The translations under genes were made by a program, and so were the position numbers. From contig CALSUB010000002.1 in NCBI GenBank assembly GCA_943789425.1, positions 124,001 to 188,000 on the forward strand: DNA of 64,000 nucleotides, given 5' to 3'. Source of the DNA: an uncultured Luminiphilus sp. (GTDB lineage: Bacteria > Pseudomonadota > Gammaproteobacteria > Pseudomonadales > Halieaceae). Below the pieces are notes generated by a model, which was given only the letters and a program-made list of their open reading frames with translations, did no database searches and was not told the origin of the DNA. Shown piece by piece: positions 46,070 to 55,491 of this stretch; the first letter of the stretch is position 1; the number at the start of each line of letters is the position of its first letter.

Positions 46070-47536
46070 TTATTTAACCGGTAAAATCTTCATCAGATCA
46101 GTTTTACCGGCTTCACCTTGTGTGCTGCCCATGGTCATGAGGATGAAGTCCCCCCGTGAGAGAAATCCACCATCGACCAAAAACTCAACGGTCCGCGCCT
46201 CGAGGTCCTGAGGCGAAAAAGCAGCAAAATCAAAAAATAACGGGATGACACCGCGGCATAATGCGAGTCGTTGCAAGGTGTCAGGCCTTCGGCTTAAGGC
46301 GAAGATTGGTAAACCAGAGCTCAATCGAGACATCATGGTCGGTGTGGTGCCCCGTTCGGTGAGGCAAGCGAGGCCGCGGACCTCAGGGAAATGGTTAGCG
46401 CCATACATTGCGGATAAGGCAATGGCTTCCTGGGGGCTGGAAAACTCTCTGTCCGCGCGGTATCGAGAGGTGCGTGCAACCGGGTGTTGCTCAGCGCCTA
46501 ATGCGGCGTCGGCCATCGCTGACACCACCTCGACTGGAAACGCACCCACTGCGGTCTCGGCTGAGAGCATCACAGCATCAGTGCCGTCGAGTACGGCATT
46601 GGCCACATCGAATACCTCCGCGCGCGTCGGCATCGAGTTACTGATCATCGACTCCATCATCTGTGTTGCGGTGATGACCATTCGATCGCGTTTTCGGGTC
46701 GTAGAGATTAAATTCTTCTGAATGCCGATGAGCTGTGCATCACCCACTTCGACACCTAAGTCGCCACGAGCGACCATGACGCCATCACTGGCATCGATAA
46801 TGCTATTCAGCAGGGTGGTATCGGCGACCACCTCAGCACGCTCTATTTTTGCAATAATGGCAGGGTGAATATTTTGGTCTGCCAACAGCTGTCGTGCTTC
46901 TTGGATATCGGCGGCGCTTGAGACAAATGAAACGGCAACAAAGTCCGGTTCGATATCGGGCATTGCGCGGATATCGTCTAGGTCTTTCTCCGTTAATGCG
47001 GGCGCCGCTAATCCGCCCCCTAATTTGTTAACGCCTTTGCGTGCGCTTAGGCGGCCCCCGATCACGACCGTGCAGTTAACCTGAGTTTCGCTGACATCGT
47101 CCACGCGCAAGCGCAGCTTGCCATCATCGAGCAATAGGATGTCGTCCTGTTCGACGCTCGAGGGTAACGCTTTGTATTCGACACAGACGCCCCGGTGATC
47201 TCCGGCATCTGGTGCGATCGTCAGGCTCAATTGGAAAGGGTCTCCTGCCTGCAGCGTTACGGCACCGTCTGTAAACCCGGCAATGCGGATTTTCGGCCCT
47301 TGAAGGTCCGCCAGAATACCGACGTAACGACCATGATGCCGAGCCTGTCGTCTGATGTGCTGGGCGACTTGGATATGATCTGACTGCGCCCCATGGCTGA
47401 AGTTCAAGCGAAACACATCTACGCCCGCACTCAGTAGGCGGCCAATCATGTCTTGGTTACTACTGCCAGGCCCTACGGTCGCCACTATTTTCGTGCGACG
47501 CAGTGACTTTGATTTATGAGCGTTTTTAGCCGTCAC
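46070..47536 (-). CDS. pyk: Pyruvate kinase Pyk
   Basis: PEP plus ADP to pyruvate plus ATP. Visible: RRTKIVATVGPGSSNQDMIGRLLSAGVDVFRLNFSHG, LADLQGPKIRI, the active-site IIAKIERAEVV, MVARGDLGVEVG, and VITATQMMESMISNSMPTRAEVFDVANAVLDGTDAVMLSAETA. 488 aa, normal. Divergent from the small HTH gene and upstream of csp on the same strand. Confidence 0.95.
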   Translation of the reverse strand: MTAKNAHKSKSLRRTKIVATVGPGSSNQDMIGRLLSAGVDVFRLNFSHGAQSDHIQVAQHIRRQARHHGRYVGILADLQGPKIRIAGFTDGAVTLQAGDPFQLSLTIAPDAGDHRGVCVEYKALPSSVEQDDILLLDDGKLRLRVDDVSETQVNCTVVIGGRLSARKGVNKLGGGLAAPALTEKDLDDIRAMPDIEPDFVAVSFVSSAADIQEARQLLADQNIHPAIIAKIERAEVVADTTLLNSIIDASDGVMVARGDLGVEVGDAQLIGIQKNLISTTRKRDRMVITATQMMESMISNSMPTRAEVFDVANAVLDGTDAVMLSAETAVGAFPVEVVSAMADAALGAEQHPVARTSRYRADREFSSPQEAIALSAMYGANHFPEVRGLACLTERGTTPTMMSRLSSGLPIFALSRRPDTLQRLALCRGVIPLFFDFAAFSPQDLEARTVEFLVDGGFLSRGDFILMTMGSTQGEAGKTDLMKILPVK

Positions 47537-47825
47537 GATCTTGCCTATCTCTCCATGTTATCGCCGCTGTGGTGCTGCAGGGTACTGTTCTTATGCATAC
47601 TGCAGTCCACTCGTTACGCGCAAACGCTGCGTTGTGGTCAGGTCACCCTCTCGAGCCTAAGCAAGTCAAGCGGCGCAGTTAATTATGCCTGCTCTTTGTG
47701 TCACGAGATTTTCGCTAGAGTATGGCAGGATGACGGGTAGCGGTGCTATGTCACAATACCGCACGAGCTGATTTATTATACCGTCCACGATGGCCCTATT
47801 TTTCAACCTACTCACTTGATGAACC

Positions 47826-48161
47826 ATGCCGAATCCCGATACCAGAAGCCCTAACCCGCCCCTAGGATATGCCTGCGACTGCACTTTGTCGCGGCGTCAG
47901 CAAATTGAGCTGGTCGCCGAATTCCATGTTCACCGTATTCGCCCCTCGCGCATTGCTTATCGGTTGGGAATCGACATTGCGGAAGTGGAGGCGTGGCTGT
48001 CTGGCGAGCAGGATGAGCAGCAATTTCAGCACTTGATGACCTCACATCGAAGACGGAAGTACCAGATGCAATTGCATCGAGCGGATCGGCTCCGTGGTCA
48101 AAAAGCGTACGAAATGAGGCTGGCGGCAAAAAAAGACCTGCAGCAAGGCAATACGGTATAG
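47826..48161 (+). CDS. Small basic protein with a homeodomain-like helix-turn-helix
   Basis: 111 aa, no family name recognised. The middle looks like a helix-turn-helix (LSRRQQIELVAEFHVHRIRPSRIAYRLGIDIAEVEAWLSG), followed by a basic helical tail (HRRRKYQMQLHRADRLRGQKAYEMRLAAKKDLQ). The N-terminus has CDC, a possible short Cys pair. It may bind DNA or RNA; nothing else is firm. The 289-nt gap between it and the divergent pyk holds no other gene I can see. Confidence 0.7.
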   Translation: MPNPDTRSPNPPLGYACDCTLSRRQQIELVAEFHVHRIRPSRIAYRLGIDIAEVEAWLSGEQDEQQFQHLMTSHRRRKYQMQLHRADRLRGQKAYEMRLAAKKDLQQGNTV

Positions 48162-48210
48162 ATTGGCTGTCGGCTTCAGTGAGTTGCGATAGCGGAGAAC
48201 AGGGGGTTGC

Positions 48211-48612
48211 ATGAGCGACACAACGATAGATGCAATTGATCAGTGGCATCAGATGATGGCGACGGGACGTTACGATGGCCTTCAGGATCTCTTGTCACGC
48301 GATTGTGTGTTTTGGTCGCCAGTCGTGCACACGCCTCAGCGAGGTCGAGATATCACATTAATGTACCTGACCGCAGCTGGGCAGGTGTTTGATACGGACT
48401 TTCGTTATGTCCGTGAAATCAGAAACGCTGATACCGCGGTACTCGAATTTGAGTGCAGTGTGGATGACATTCAGGTCAATGGCATCGATATGATCCAAGT
48501 GGACAATAACCAGATCATCGATTTTAAAGTCATGATCCGCCCCTTGCAGGCCGTGAATAAGATTCATGAGAAAATGATGGCGATGTTGGCGCAAGCAAAG
48601 GCGGCATCTTAA
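48211..48612 (+). CDS. NTF2/SnoaL-like domain protein
   Basis: 133 aa. Pattern of a nuclear-transport-factor-2-like fold: DQWHQMMATGRYDGLQDLLSRDCVFWSPVVHTPQRGRD at the N-terminus, a beta-rich middle (RNADTAVLEFECSVDDIQVNGIDMIQVDNNQIIDFKVMIRPLQAVNKIHEKM). Such domains bind small hydrophobic ligands or have isomerase or cyclase roles; the substrate here is unknown. Close spacing to the HTH gene and ubiX suggests one transcript. Confidence 0.82.
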   Translation: MSDTTIDAIDQWHQMMATGRYDGLQDLLSRDCVFWSPVVHTPQRGRDITLMYLTAAGQVFDTDFRYVREIRNADTAVLEFECSVDDIQVNGIDMIQVDNNQIIDFKVMIRPLQAVNKIHEKMMAMLAQAKAAS

Positions 48613-48664
48613 ACGAAAGCGTGCGCGGATTTGCCTCGCTCAATGACGATCGCCAATAGGAGCA

Positions 48665-49231
48665 ATGTTGTTGGACAGACTGATTATTGGCATTAGTGGT
48701 GCGTCGGGTGTTCAGTACGGCGTTCGGGCACTTGAGCTATTGCAAGCACTGCCTATCGAAACGCATTTGATCATGAGTAAATCTGCTGAGTTAACAGTGC
48801 ATCATGAACTGGATTGCTCTGTCGACGACATCAAAGCATTAGCAGACGTGTATCACTCCGTGCGCAATGTGGGCGCTTCCGTTGCCAGTGGTTCGTTTCA
48901 AACGCGTGGGATGCTGCTGGCGCCCTGCTCTATTCGGACACTCGGCGAAATTACCACAGGCGTGACATCCTCTCTGCTGACGCGGGCGGCTGATGTCATC
49001 TTGAAGGAGCGTCGCCGGCTGGTCCTGATGGTCAGAGAAACCCCGCTGCACCTCGGGCACCTTCGCAATATGGTTGCCGTGACGGAAATGGGGGCTGTGG
49101 TTGCGCCGCCGGTCCCCGCATTTTACGCAAAACCGGATTCAGTCGACGCCATGGTGACACAAAGTGTGGCGCGAGCATTGGACCTTTTTGATATCACTTT
49201 ACCTGAGACGCATCGCTGGACTGAATCTTGA
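48665..49231 (+). CDS. ubiX: Flavin prenyltransferase UbiX
   Basis: Prenylates FMN to make the cofactor of the decarboxylase UbiD in ubiquinone synthesis. Visible: [84 protein letters not shown], a near-complete family signature. 188 aa. Overlaps the MFS gene by 4 nt. Confidence 0.94.
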   Translation: MLLDRLIIGISGASGVQYGVRALELLQALPIETHLIMSKSAELTVHHELDCSVDDIKALADVYHSVRNVGASVASGSFQTRGMLLAPCSIRTLGEITTGVTSSLLTRAADVILKERRRLVLMVRETPLHLGHLRNMVAVTEMGAVVAPPVPAFYAKPDSVDAMVTQSVARALDLFDITLPETHRWTES

Positions 49232-50466
49232 AGGTTCGGCTCCATCGATGGCGCCAACAGTCATTGGCGTGGCTGGTTTTTTTTGTCATCGTCGTCGACT
49301 TAATCGGTTTTGGTATCGTGATTCCTATCCTCCCTTTTCTGTCGCCTCAACTGGGTGGTGGTACTGATGACGTCGCTTTTATTCTGGTCAGCTACAGCGT
49401 CGCTGCAGCGTTTTTTGCGCCAGTGTGGGGGCGTCTTTCCGACCGTGTCGGTCGACGCCGCATTTTAGGAATTTGCCTGTTGGGTGGTGCGGCATCCCAC
49501 TTTCTGCTGGCGGCGTCAGATGCGCTTTGGATGGTGTATTTGGCGCGAGCTGTTGCGGGTGTGATGGCTGGGAGCATTCCGGTTGCGACCGCGGTGATTG
49601 CAGACGCCAGCTCTCCCGATCAGCGCTCGCGCGCAATGGGATTGATCGGACGTGCGTTTGGTGTGGGACTGATATTGGGCCCCGTTATTGGTGGTTTGTT
49701 AGCGCGTAATGACAACGATTTTACTTTGCCCTGCATCGTCGCAGGGGTGCTTTCAGGCATGGCCGCGCTGATGACCTTTACGCTATTACCGGCGAGTCAG
49801 CCACATCGGCCAGACGAGGGTGCCGCCTCGACATCGATCTCGTTATTTCAACTAGTGCAGCGTTCTGGTTTCTTTTTATTTATCGCTCAGTTCTGCCTTC
49901 ACACCTGCGCCGTCAGCGCGGCGATTTATTTGTTTCCACTATGGGTCGCCGACGGACATGGCTGGCAAGCTCAGGAGGTCGGTCTGTTTTTTGGGTTAGT
50001 GGGTGTGGTGATGATTGTGACCCAAGGTAATATTTTGGGAAGAATGACTGATCGATTTGGTAATGTCGGAGTGCTGCGCGGCGCAGCACTTCTCTTCAGT
50101 GCATCCCTATTACTGTCGGGCTGGGTCTCTGGCATTTGGGCAATGACTTTAGTGAGCCTCTGTGTTTTTTCGTCGGCAACCCTTTGTTTGCCCATATTGA
50201 ATACGATTGCTAGCCATTTGGTGGCGCCGTCATGGCGAGGCCAGTTCTTTGGAATGACCGCGTCTTCCTCTGCTGTTGGAAGAGTGCTGGGCCCATTAAT
50301 TGCCGCGGTATTGCTGGCGTACAGTGGTTTTGCCATGGCGTGGACGGGCATGGGGCTCCTGGTCGGTTTGATTGTGATTTGGTCACTAACTGATGGGGCC
50401 CGTTTGGAGTTTGCGGCAACCCAAAGCATTCCAGAGTCAGCTCAGCCGCTTGCGAGAGACGCATGA
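49228..50466 (+). CDS. Major facilitator superfamily transporter (TetA-like drug-efflux group)
   Basis: 412 aa, about 12 membrane segments. First helix [26 protein letters not shown], then the motif-A-like loop [67 protein letters not shown], and a repeated motif in the second half ([15 protein letters not shown]). Resembles TetA-type efflux pumps; substrate unknown and no resistance claim is made. TTG start overlaps the ubiX stop; ends 4 nt into the next gene. Confidence 0.88.
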   Translation: MKVRLHRWRQQSLAWLVFFVIVVDLIGFGIVIPILPFLSPQLGGGTDDVAFILVSYSVAAAFFAPVWGRLSDRVGRRRILGICLLGGAASHFLLAASDALWMVYLARAVAGVMAGSIPVATAVIADASSPDQRSRAMGLIGRAFGVGLILGPVIGGLLARNDNDFTLPCIVAGVLSGMAALMTFTLLPASQPHRPDEGAASTSISLFQLVQRSGFFLFIAQFCLHTCAVSAAIYLFPLWVADGHGWQAQEVGLFFGLVGVVMIVTQGNILGRMTDRFGNVGVLRGAALLFSASLLLSGWVSGIWAMTLVSLCVFSSATLCLPILNTIASHLVAPSWRGQFFGMTASSSAVGRVLGPLIAAVLLAYSGFAMAWTGMGLLVGLIVIWSLTDGARLEFAATQSIPESAQPLARDA

Positions 50467-51434
50467 AGCAAAAATGTGTCGTGGCGGTGCCTCTACCTAA
50501 CGAACTGCTTGCTCGTTTAGCCGAACACTATGAGGTGCTGCCTTGGACCGAGGCTCGGGCAATATCCGAAGCTGAGCTCGTGAATCGGCTTCCCGGTGCG
50601 CAGGGCTTGCTCTGTACGCTGACCTCCCCCGTGACACCTGCCATGATTGAAGTCGCTGACCAGTTGAAAGTGATCTCCACCATATCAGTGGGAGTGGACC
50701 ATATTGATTTGCTGGCCGCATCAAGCGCTGCCATACCCGTTGGTCATACCCCGGGCGTACTCGTTGACAGCACGGCTGATCTGACGCTTGCGTTGATGTT
50801 AGCGGTGACGCGGCGAGTTGCTGAAGCGGATCGTTGGATTCGTTCAGGCCATTGGACGGACGGTTGGCAGTCGGATCTGTTACTGGGTACCGATATCAGT
50901 CAGGCGACCATTGGTATAGTGGGTTTAGGCCCAATCGGGGAGGCGGTGGTAACCCGACTCAAAGGGTTTGGGTGTCGAGTCTTAACGTGGAATCGCACCC
51001 CAAAACAGGTACCCGGCGCTGAGCCGGTTGCACTGGATGCGCTGTTCGCGCAATCTGATTTGGTCTCCTTGCACACCGCGCTGACTCAGGAGACAACGCA
51101 CATCGCCAGTCGAGCACGGTTAGCCAGTATGCCCTCGGGTTCGTCACTCATTAACACAGGACGCGGCCTGCTCGTCGACGAGGCAGCGCTGATTGATGAG
51201 GTGCAATCTGGTCGACTCAAGGCCGGCTTAGACGTTTTTGTCAACGAGCCGTTACCCGTTGATCACCCCTTTAAAAGGCTGGATAACGTGGTGGTGCTGC
51301 CGCATGTAGGCAGTGCCACAGCGGCGACACGTGACGCAATGGTGGCACGCGCATTCGACAACTTGCATGCAGGCCTGGCGGGCCACCGTGTTCCGTTTTG
51401 TGCCAACCCAGAGGTGTACGAAGTCGAGGATTAA
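50463..51434 (+). CDS. D-2-hydroxyacid dehydrogenase (glyoxylate/hydroxypyruvate reductase type)
   Basis: 323 aa. NAD(P) fold TIGIVGLGPIGEAVVTRLKGFGCRVLTWNRTP, ISTISVGVDHIDLLAA, catalytic Arg region INTGRGLLVDEAALIDEV, GLDVFVNEPLPVDHPFKRLDNVVVLPHVGSAT with the catalytic His. Fits the glyoxylate/hydroxypyruvate reductase branch. Overlaps the MFS gene (ATGA), and its stop overlaps the DUF4136 gene convergently. Confidence 0.9.
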   Translation: MKQKCVVAVPLPNELLARLAEHYEVLPWTEARAISEAELVNRLPGAQGLLCTLTSPVTPAMIEVADQLKVISTISVGVDHIDLLAASSAAIPVGHTPGVLVDSTADLTLALMLAVTRRVAEADRWIRSGHWTDGWQSDLLLGTDISQATIGIVGLGPIGEAVVTRLKGFGCRVLTWNRTPKQVPGAEPVALDALFAQSDLVSLHTALTQETTHIASRARLASMPSGSSLINTGRGLLVDEAALIDEVQSGRLKAGLDVFVNEPLPVDHPFKRLDNVVVLPHVGSATAATRDAMVARAFDNLHAGLAGHRVPFCANPEVYEVED

Positions 51435-52033
51435 CGGTCTTTCACATCGGGCAGTGGTCGAAACGCCTTTGCTAGGCCGCGTTGCAGTTTACGGCGCAGC
51501 TTTTCCAAGTCAGGTTGGTTCCTGTTTTCTACCACCTGACTGACACTGGCAGACCATGTCGGTGCCAAGTTAATACCGTCTTCAAATAACAACATCAGGC
51601 TGGCGATTTCTCGGGGTCCACTGAGCGCGTAGGTGTTGTCGACGATGGCTTGGTCAGGATTACGGTTGATCACCGCGGTGGTGGCACCGAAGTCAGGGGC
51701 AGTCTCGGTCGTCCCTTCCTCCAGAGCAGCGCGCAATTCGTAACTGACCACGAAATCACCCCCGCTCTCTTCGTAACGGTAACCTTTTTTATCCAGCTCG
51801 CTCATTACAACGGCTCTTATCGTGCTTGATAGCTGATAAAAACCATCTAAAGAACCGGACATGCCGGTGGGGATGTCCGATTTCCAGCTAAACGTATTAT
51901 ACCCTTTCGCTGCGAAACGGTCCGTGGGCATTGTGTCTACCTGCATGGTGGTGCACGCGAGCAGGCCCATGCTGAGTAAGCCTAAGGCACCGCGTTGAAG
52001 GAATAATGTCCAACTCATCATGGTATTCATCAT
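51431..52033 (-). CDS. DUF4136 lipoprotein
   Basis: About 200 aa with a lipoprotein signal peptide: RGALGLLSMGLLAC-TT (lipobox LLAC). The mature part matches DUF4136 (DTMPTDRFAAKGYNTFSWKSD, GDFVVSYELRAALEEGTTE, PDLEKLRRKLQRGLAKAF). Function unknown. ATG 52033 follows GAGGAG; the frame extends to 52072 into the TauE gene. Convergent with the dehydrogenase gene, overlapping its stop. Confidence 0.85.
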   Translation of the reverse strand: MMNTMMSWTLFLQRGALGLLSMGLLACTTMQVDTMPTDRFAAKGYNTFSWKSDIPTGMSGSLDGFYQLSSTIRAVVMSELDKKGYRYEESGGDFVVSYELRAALEEGTTETAPDFGATTAVINRNPDQAIVDNTYALSGPREIASLMLLFEDGINLAPTWSASVSQVVENRNQPDLEKLRRKLQRGLAKAFRPLPDVKDR

Positions 52034-52059
52034 GCTCTTAATGCTCCTCAGAACCGTTA

Positions 52060-52818
52060 TCAAGTGAACCATATCAGCTTCACGATCATGACCGCGATAG
52101 CAATGATGACTAGGGCGCGAATCACTGGCTCTCCTCCGGAGAGGGTGAGCCTAGCCCCTAACCAACCGCCCATGCCGTTGCCTACTGCCATGACACCGCC
52201 GATCCACCATAGCAATTCCAGCTGGTTGCCGAATACAAATAGTGCGGAAAGGGTATACAGGAGGATGATAAAGACTTTGTGAATGTTGGCTGTGACCAGG
52301 CTGAGTCCCAGTACCCGATGTAAAATGGGTAACAAAATGAACCCCATTCCAATTTGAATAAAGCCGCCCCAGAACCCCGCTAGTACCATCAGTCCGTGCC
52401 CAGCTAGTAACCGCTTGCGAGAAGGCTTTAACGTGACGTTGCTTTCCTGAGAGCCTGCATTCGTCATTATGAGGATCAGCACCAAGGCCATGACACCGGC
52501 GAGGACAATATTAAACGCCTCTACTGAAATAGTGACGCCCAATAATGCCCCTGCAATGGCGCCGGGAACCGCACAGACTGCCAGTGACAGGACTAAGCGC
52601 AGTTCAGGGACGCCGTGTCGCAGGTAAGTCAGACAGGCACTGATATTCTGCGCCACTATGGGCAGTCGATTGGTGCCATTAGCAACAGGACCGGGCACAC
52701 CGAGGAACATCATGATCGGCACCGTGATGATGGACCCGCCGCCTGCCATCACGTTAATGAAGCCAGCGACAATGCCCGCCAAAACAAGCGCTGCATACTC
52801 CCAAAGCGCCAAGTCCAT
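52060..52818 (-). CDS. TauE/SafE family sulfite/anion permease
   Basis: 252 aa, about eight membrane segments. Typical signature GIVAGFINVMAGGGSIITVPIMMFLGVPGPVANGTNRLPIVAQNISA near the N-terminus, with the second half repeating the pattern (GHGLMVLAGFWGGFIQIGMGFILLPIL, LVTANIHKVFIILLYTLSALFVFG). Family members export sulfite or related organosulfonates; the substrate here is unknown. Lies between gor and the DUF4136 gene on the same strand. Confidence 0.9.
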   Translation of the reverse strand: MDLALWEYAALVLAGIVAGFINVMAGGGSIITVPIMMFLGVPGPVANGTNRLPIVAQNISACLTYLRHGVPELRLVLSLAVCAVPGAIAGALLGVTISVEAFNIVLAGVMALVLILIMTNAGSQESNVTLKPSRKRLLAGHGLMVLAGFWGGFIQIGMGFILLPILHRVLGLSLVTANIHKVFIILLYTLSALFVFGNQLELLWWIGGVMAVGNGMGGWLGARLTLSGGEPVIRALVIIAIAVMIVKLIWFT

Positions 52819-52821
52819 GTC

Positions 52822-54177
52822 TTAGTCTCGCGGCGCGCGCATCGTCACAAATTCTTCGGCCGCGGTGGGGTGAATACCTACCGTCCGGTCGAAGTCTGCC
52901 TTGGTCGCGCCCATTTTTAATGCGATGGCGAGACCTTGGCAGATTTCTCCTGCGTCATCCCCTACCATATGAGCGCCCAGCACTCGATCTGAGGGGGTAT
53001 CGATGACGAGTTTCATGAGCGTCCGCTCATCGCGACCGCTTAAAGTATGTTTGAGTGGTCGAAATTCCGATTGGTAGATGGTCGTTTGGTAGCCGGCCGC
53101 CTGCGCTGCTTCTTCTGTTAGGCCCACCGTACCAATCGGTGGACTGCTGAACACGGCCGTCGCAATGGACTCATAGTCCATGGTTTGTGGGGTGTTATTG
53201 AATTGCGACTCGGCAAAGACCATCGCTTCAGCAATGGCTACTGGCGTGAGCTCCCAGCCTCCTGTCATGTCACCCAGTGCAAAAATAGAGGGCTCATCGG
53301 TTTGGAATTGCTCGTTAACGCAAAGATAACCACTGTCATTGAGTTTGACCCCGGTGTGTTCGAGGCCCAGATGCGCAATATTGGGTCGCCGTCCGGTCGC
53401 GCACAGCACGGTATCGAAGTCGAGTCTGCCATCTGACAGGTGCGCTGTGATCGCGCCGCTTTCGGCGGCTTCCAGCGAATGCGTGTCATGATTAAACCGC
53501 AGGTCAACCCCGGCTTTACGCATCTCCTCGGCCAAAAAACCGCGGACATCATGATCAAATCCCCTCAGGAATAAATCACCCCGGTAACTTTGCACTACAT
53601 CTGCGCCCAATCCCGCGAAGGTGCTGGCGAATTCCGTCGCAATATATCCGCCGCCAATAATAAGGAGTCGGTCTGGGAATCGCGGGAGGTCGAATAGCTC
53701 GTTGGAGTTGATCGCGAGGTCGACTCCAGGAATATCCGGCATGGCTGGCCAAGTACCGGTTGCGAGCAAAATTTTCTCGGCAGACAGGGTCCGGTCACCG
53801 ACAACCACCGTTTGGGGCCCCGCCAAGGTGCCATGACCCTCGATAATATCGACTCCAGGGCTGGTTAATAGTCGCTCATAAATTGCATTTAACCGCGCAA
53901 TCTCTTTCGTTTTATTGTCTCGTAATGTGTCCCAATTAAATTGGGGTTGCTCAGTCTGCCAGCCGAAGCCCTTGGCATCTCGCCAAGCCGCGCCATACTC
54001 GCTGGCATAGACATAGAGCTTTTTAGGAATGCAACCCACATTGACACAGGTTCCGCCCAGCGCCCGTTCCTCGATTACCGCCACTTTAGCGCCAAATTCG
54101 GCGCATTTACGGGCCGCACGCACGCCGCCGGAGCCTGCGCCTATCACTAATAAATCGTAGTCAAAAGTTTTCATCAT
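52822..54177 (-). CDS. gor: Glutathione-disulfide reductase Gor
   Basis: FAD/NADPH enzyme regenerating glutathione. Visible: YDLLVIGAGSGGVRAARKCAEFGAKVAVIEE (FAD), redox CVNVGC in GGTCVNVGCIPKKLYVYASEY, NADPH-binding LLIIGGGYIATEFASTFAGLGADV, ATGRRPNIAHL, LGDMTGGWELTPVAIAEAM, and the C-terminal His/Glu in VGIHPTAAEEFVTM. 451 aa, normal. ATG 54177, with ATG 54174 alternative. Confidence 0.94.
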   Translation of the reverse strand: MMKTFDYDLLVIGAGSGGVRAARKCAEFGAKVAVIEERALGGTCVNVGCIPKKLYVYASEYGAAWRDAKGFGWQTEQPQFNWDTLRDNKTKEIARLNAIYERLLTSPGVDIIEGHGTLAGPQTVVVGDRTLSAEKILLATGTWPAMPDIPGVDLAINSNELFDLPRFPDRLLIIGGGYIATEFASTFAGLGADVVQSYRGDLFLRGFDHDVRGFLAEEMRKAGVDLRFNHDTHSLEAAESGAITAHLSDGRLDFDTVLCATGRRPNIAHLGLEHTGVKLNDSGYLCVNEQFQTDEPSIFALGDMTGGWELTPVAIAEAMVFAESQFNNTPQTMDYESIATAVFSSPPIGTVGLTEEAAQAAGYQTTIYQSEFRPLKHTLSGRDERTLMKLVIDTPSDRVLGAHMVGDDAGEICQGLAIALKMGATKADFDRTVGIHPTAAEEFVTMRAPRD

Positions 54178-54269
54178 GGCCTTTCAGGTCTATTTACCGA
54201 TGAATGGGAGTTCCTATCCATTACGGCTTGGCTTACAGTCCCGCCTACGAAAATACACGATCAAAAGCG

Positions 54270-55443
54270 ATGACTATGTCGACATTAAGAATACACTCAA
54301 TCCTCTTTCTCGGCTTGCTCTCTGGCCTGTTTCATTTGTCGGTTTGGGCATCCGATGACACTGTCGTGTCGGCAGCGGAGTCGCCACCGGCTCGGATTGT
54401 CCTGATGGACCAATCCGTGATTTGGGGAGAGGTCATCGATATCCGCGAGGGCGAAGTCGTTGTAGAAACCCAATGGCTCGGCGAGGTATCGATTGACCTG
54501 ACGGCCATCATGTTGCTCGAGTCCGATCAAGAAATAGAACTGCTCACAAAAGATCAAAATAAATTTGCTTTGTCGTCATTACAGGTCGTAGAGGGCGTAG
54601 TGGTGCTGGAGGATAAAGAGAATCTAGCCGTTGATGAGTTATATGTTGCCAATCCCGAGGATTGGGAGGAGGGGCGCGGATATAGTTTAGAAGGTCGAGT
54701 GACCAGTGCAGTGGAGTTTCTTCGCGGTAATACGTCGACCGACCAGTTCAACGCCGATTTCGAAACCATCTTACGTAGCCAACGCGATCGAATTACTTTT
54801 CGCGGTGATTATGCGGAAACCAGCGCCGTTGTGCTGTCACCTGAATATGATGCTTTGGGCGAGCCGGTGCTGGATGACAATGGCGATCAGGCGGTGACCA
54901 AAACCTCGACCCCAACGATTGATAATTGGGCGATTGTCGGTAAGTACGATTATTTTCTCAGTAATTCGCAAAATTATCTGGGTGTGAATCTTGGCGTCAA
55001 TGCCGATCGATTTGCCGACATTGAGCGACGTGCTTATATCGGTCCCTACTTTGGGCGCAAACTGTTTGTCGACAAGACCTACCAGTTGGATGCGGAACTG
55101 GGCTTGTCTTATGTTGAGACCGATTTTATCGAGCGCGACTACGACGACGATCCGGTAGCTGCGAACTCTCCAGATAACTACTTTACGGGTATCAATCTCA
55201 ATTTTACGGGTGAGACGGAACTCTTTGATGGGGCACTCAACTTGTACTCTACGTCAGACCAATATTTTAAATGTGTCCGACATGGACAAATCGATATATC
55301 GGACAACATTTGGTTTGCGATTCCCCTTGTTACTTGGGCTCGAGGTGGCCGCGGAAGCGTCGGCAGATTACGATGGTGGTGCTGCTCCGGGTAAGGAAAA
55401 GTTAGATGAGGCGGTGAGGTTTCGTATTGGCTATAACTGGTAA
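54270..55443 (+). pseudogene. DUF481 outer-membrane protein, split by a one-base frameshift
   Basis: Predicted outer-membrane beta-barrel of the DUF481 family (salt-induced outer membrane protein YdiY type). Signal peptide (LFLGLLSGLFHLSVWAS), an N-terminal domain with RIVLMDQSVIWGEVIDIREGEVVVETQWLGEV, then beta strands (RDRITFRGDYAETS, WAIVGKYDYFLSNSQNYLGVNL). The frame breaks after TSDQYF near residue 333; removing one A of AAA at 55269-55271 restores NVSDMDKSIYRTTFGLRFPL...FRIGYNW to 55443, 390 aa with a typical barrel C-terminus ending in W. The uncorrected frame stops at 55394. Confidence 0.85.
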
Positions 55444-55491
55444 GTTTTGGTCAGATGTAACGTGATTCCATGAGTCAGTCTCCGCAGTCAG

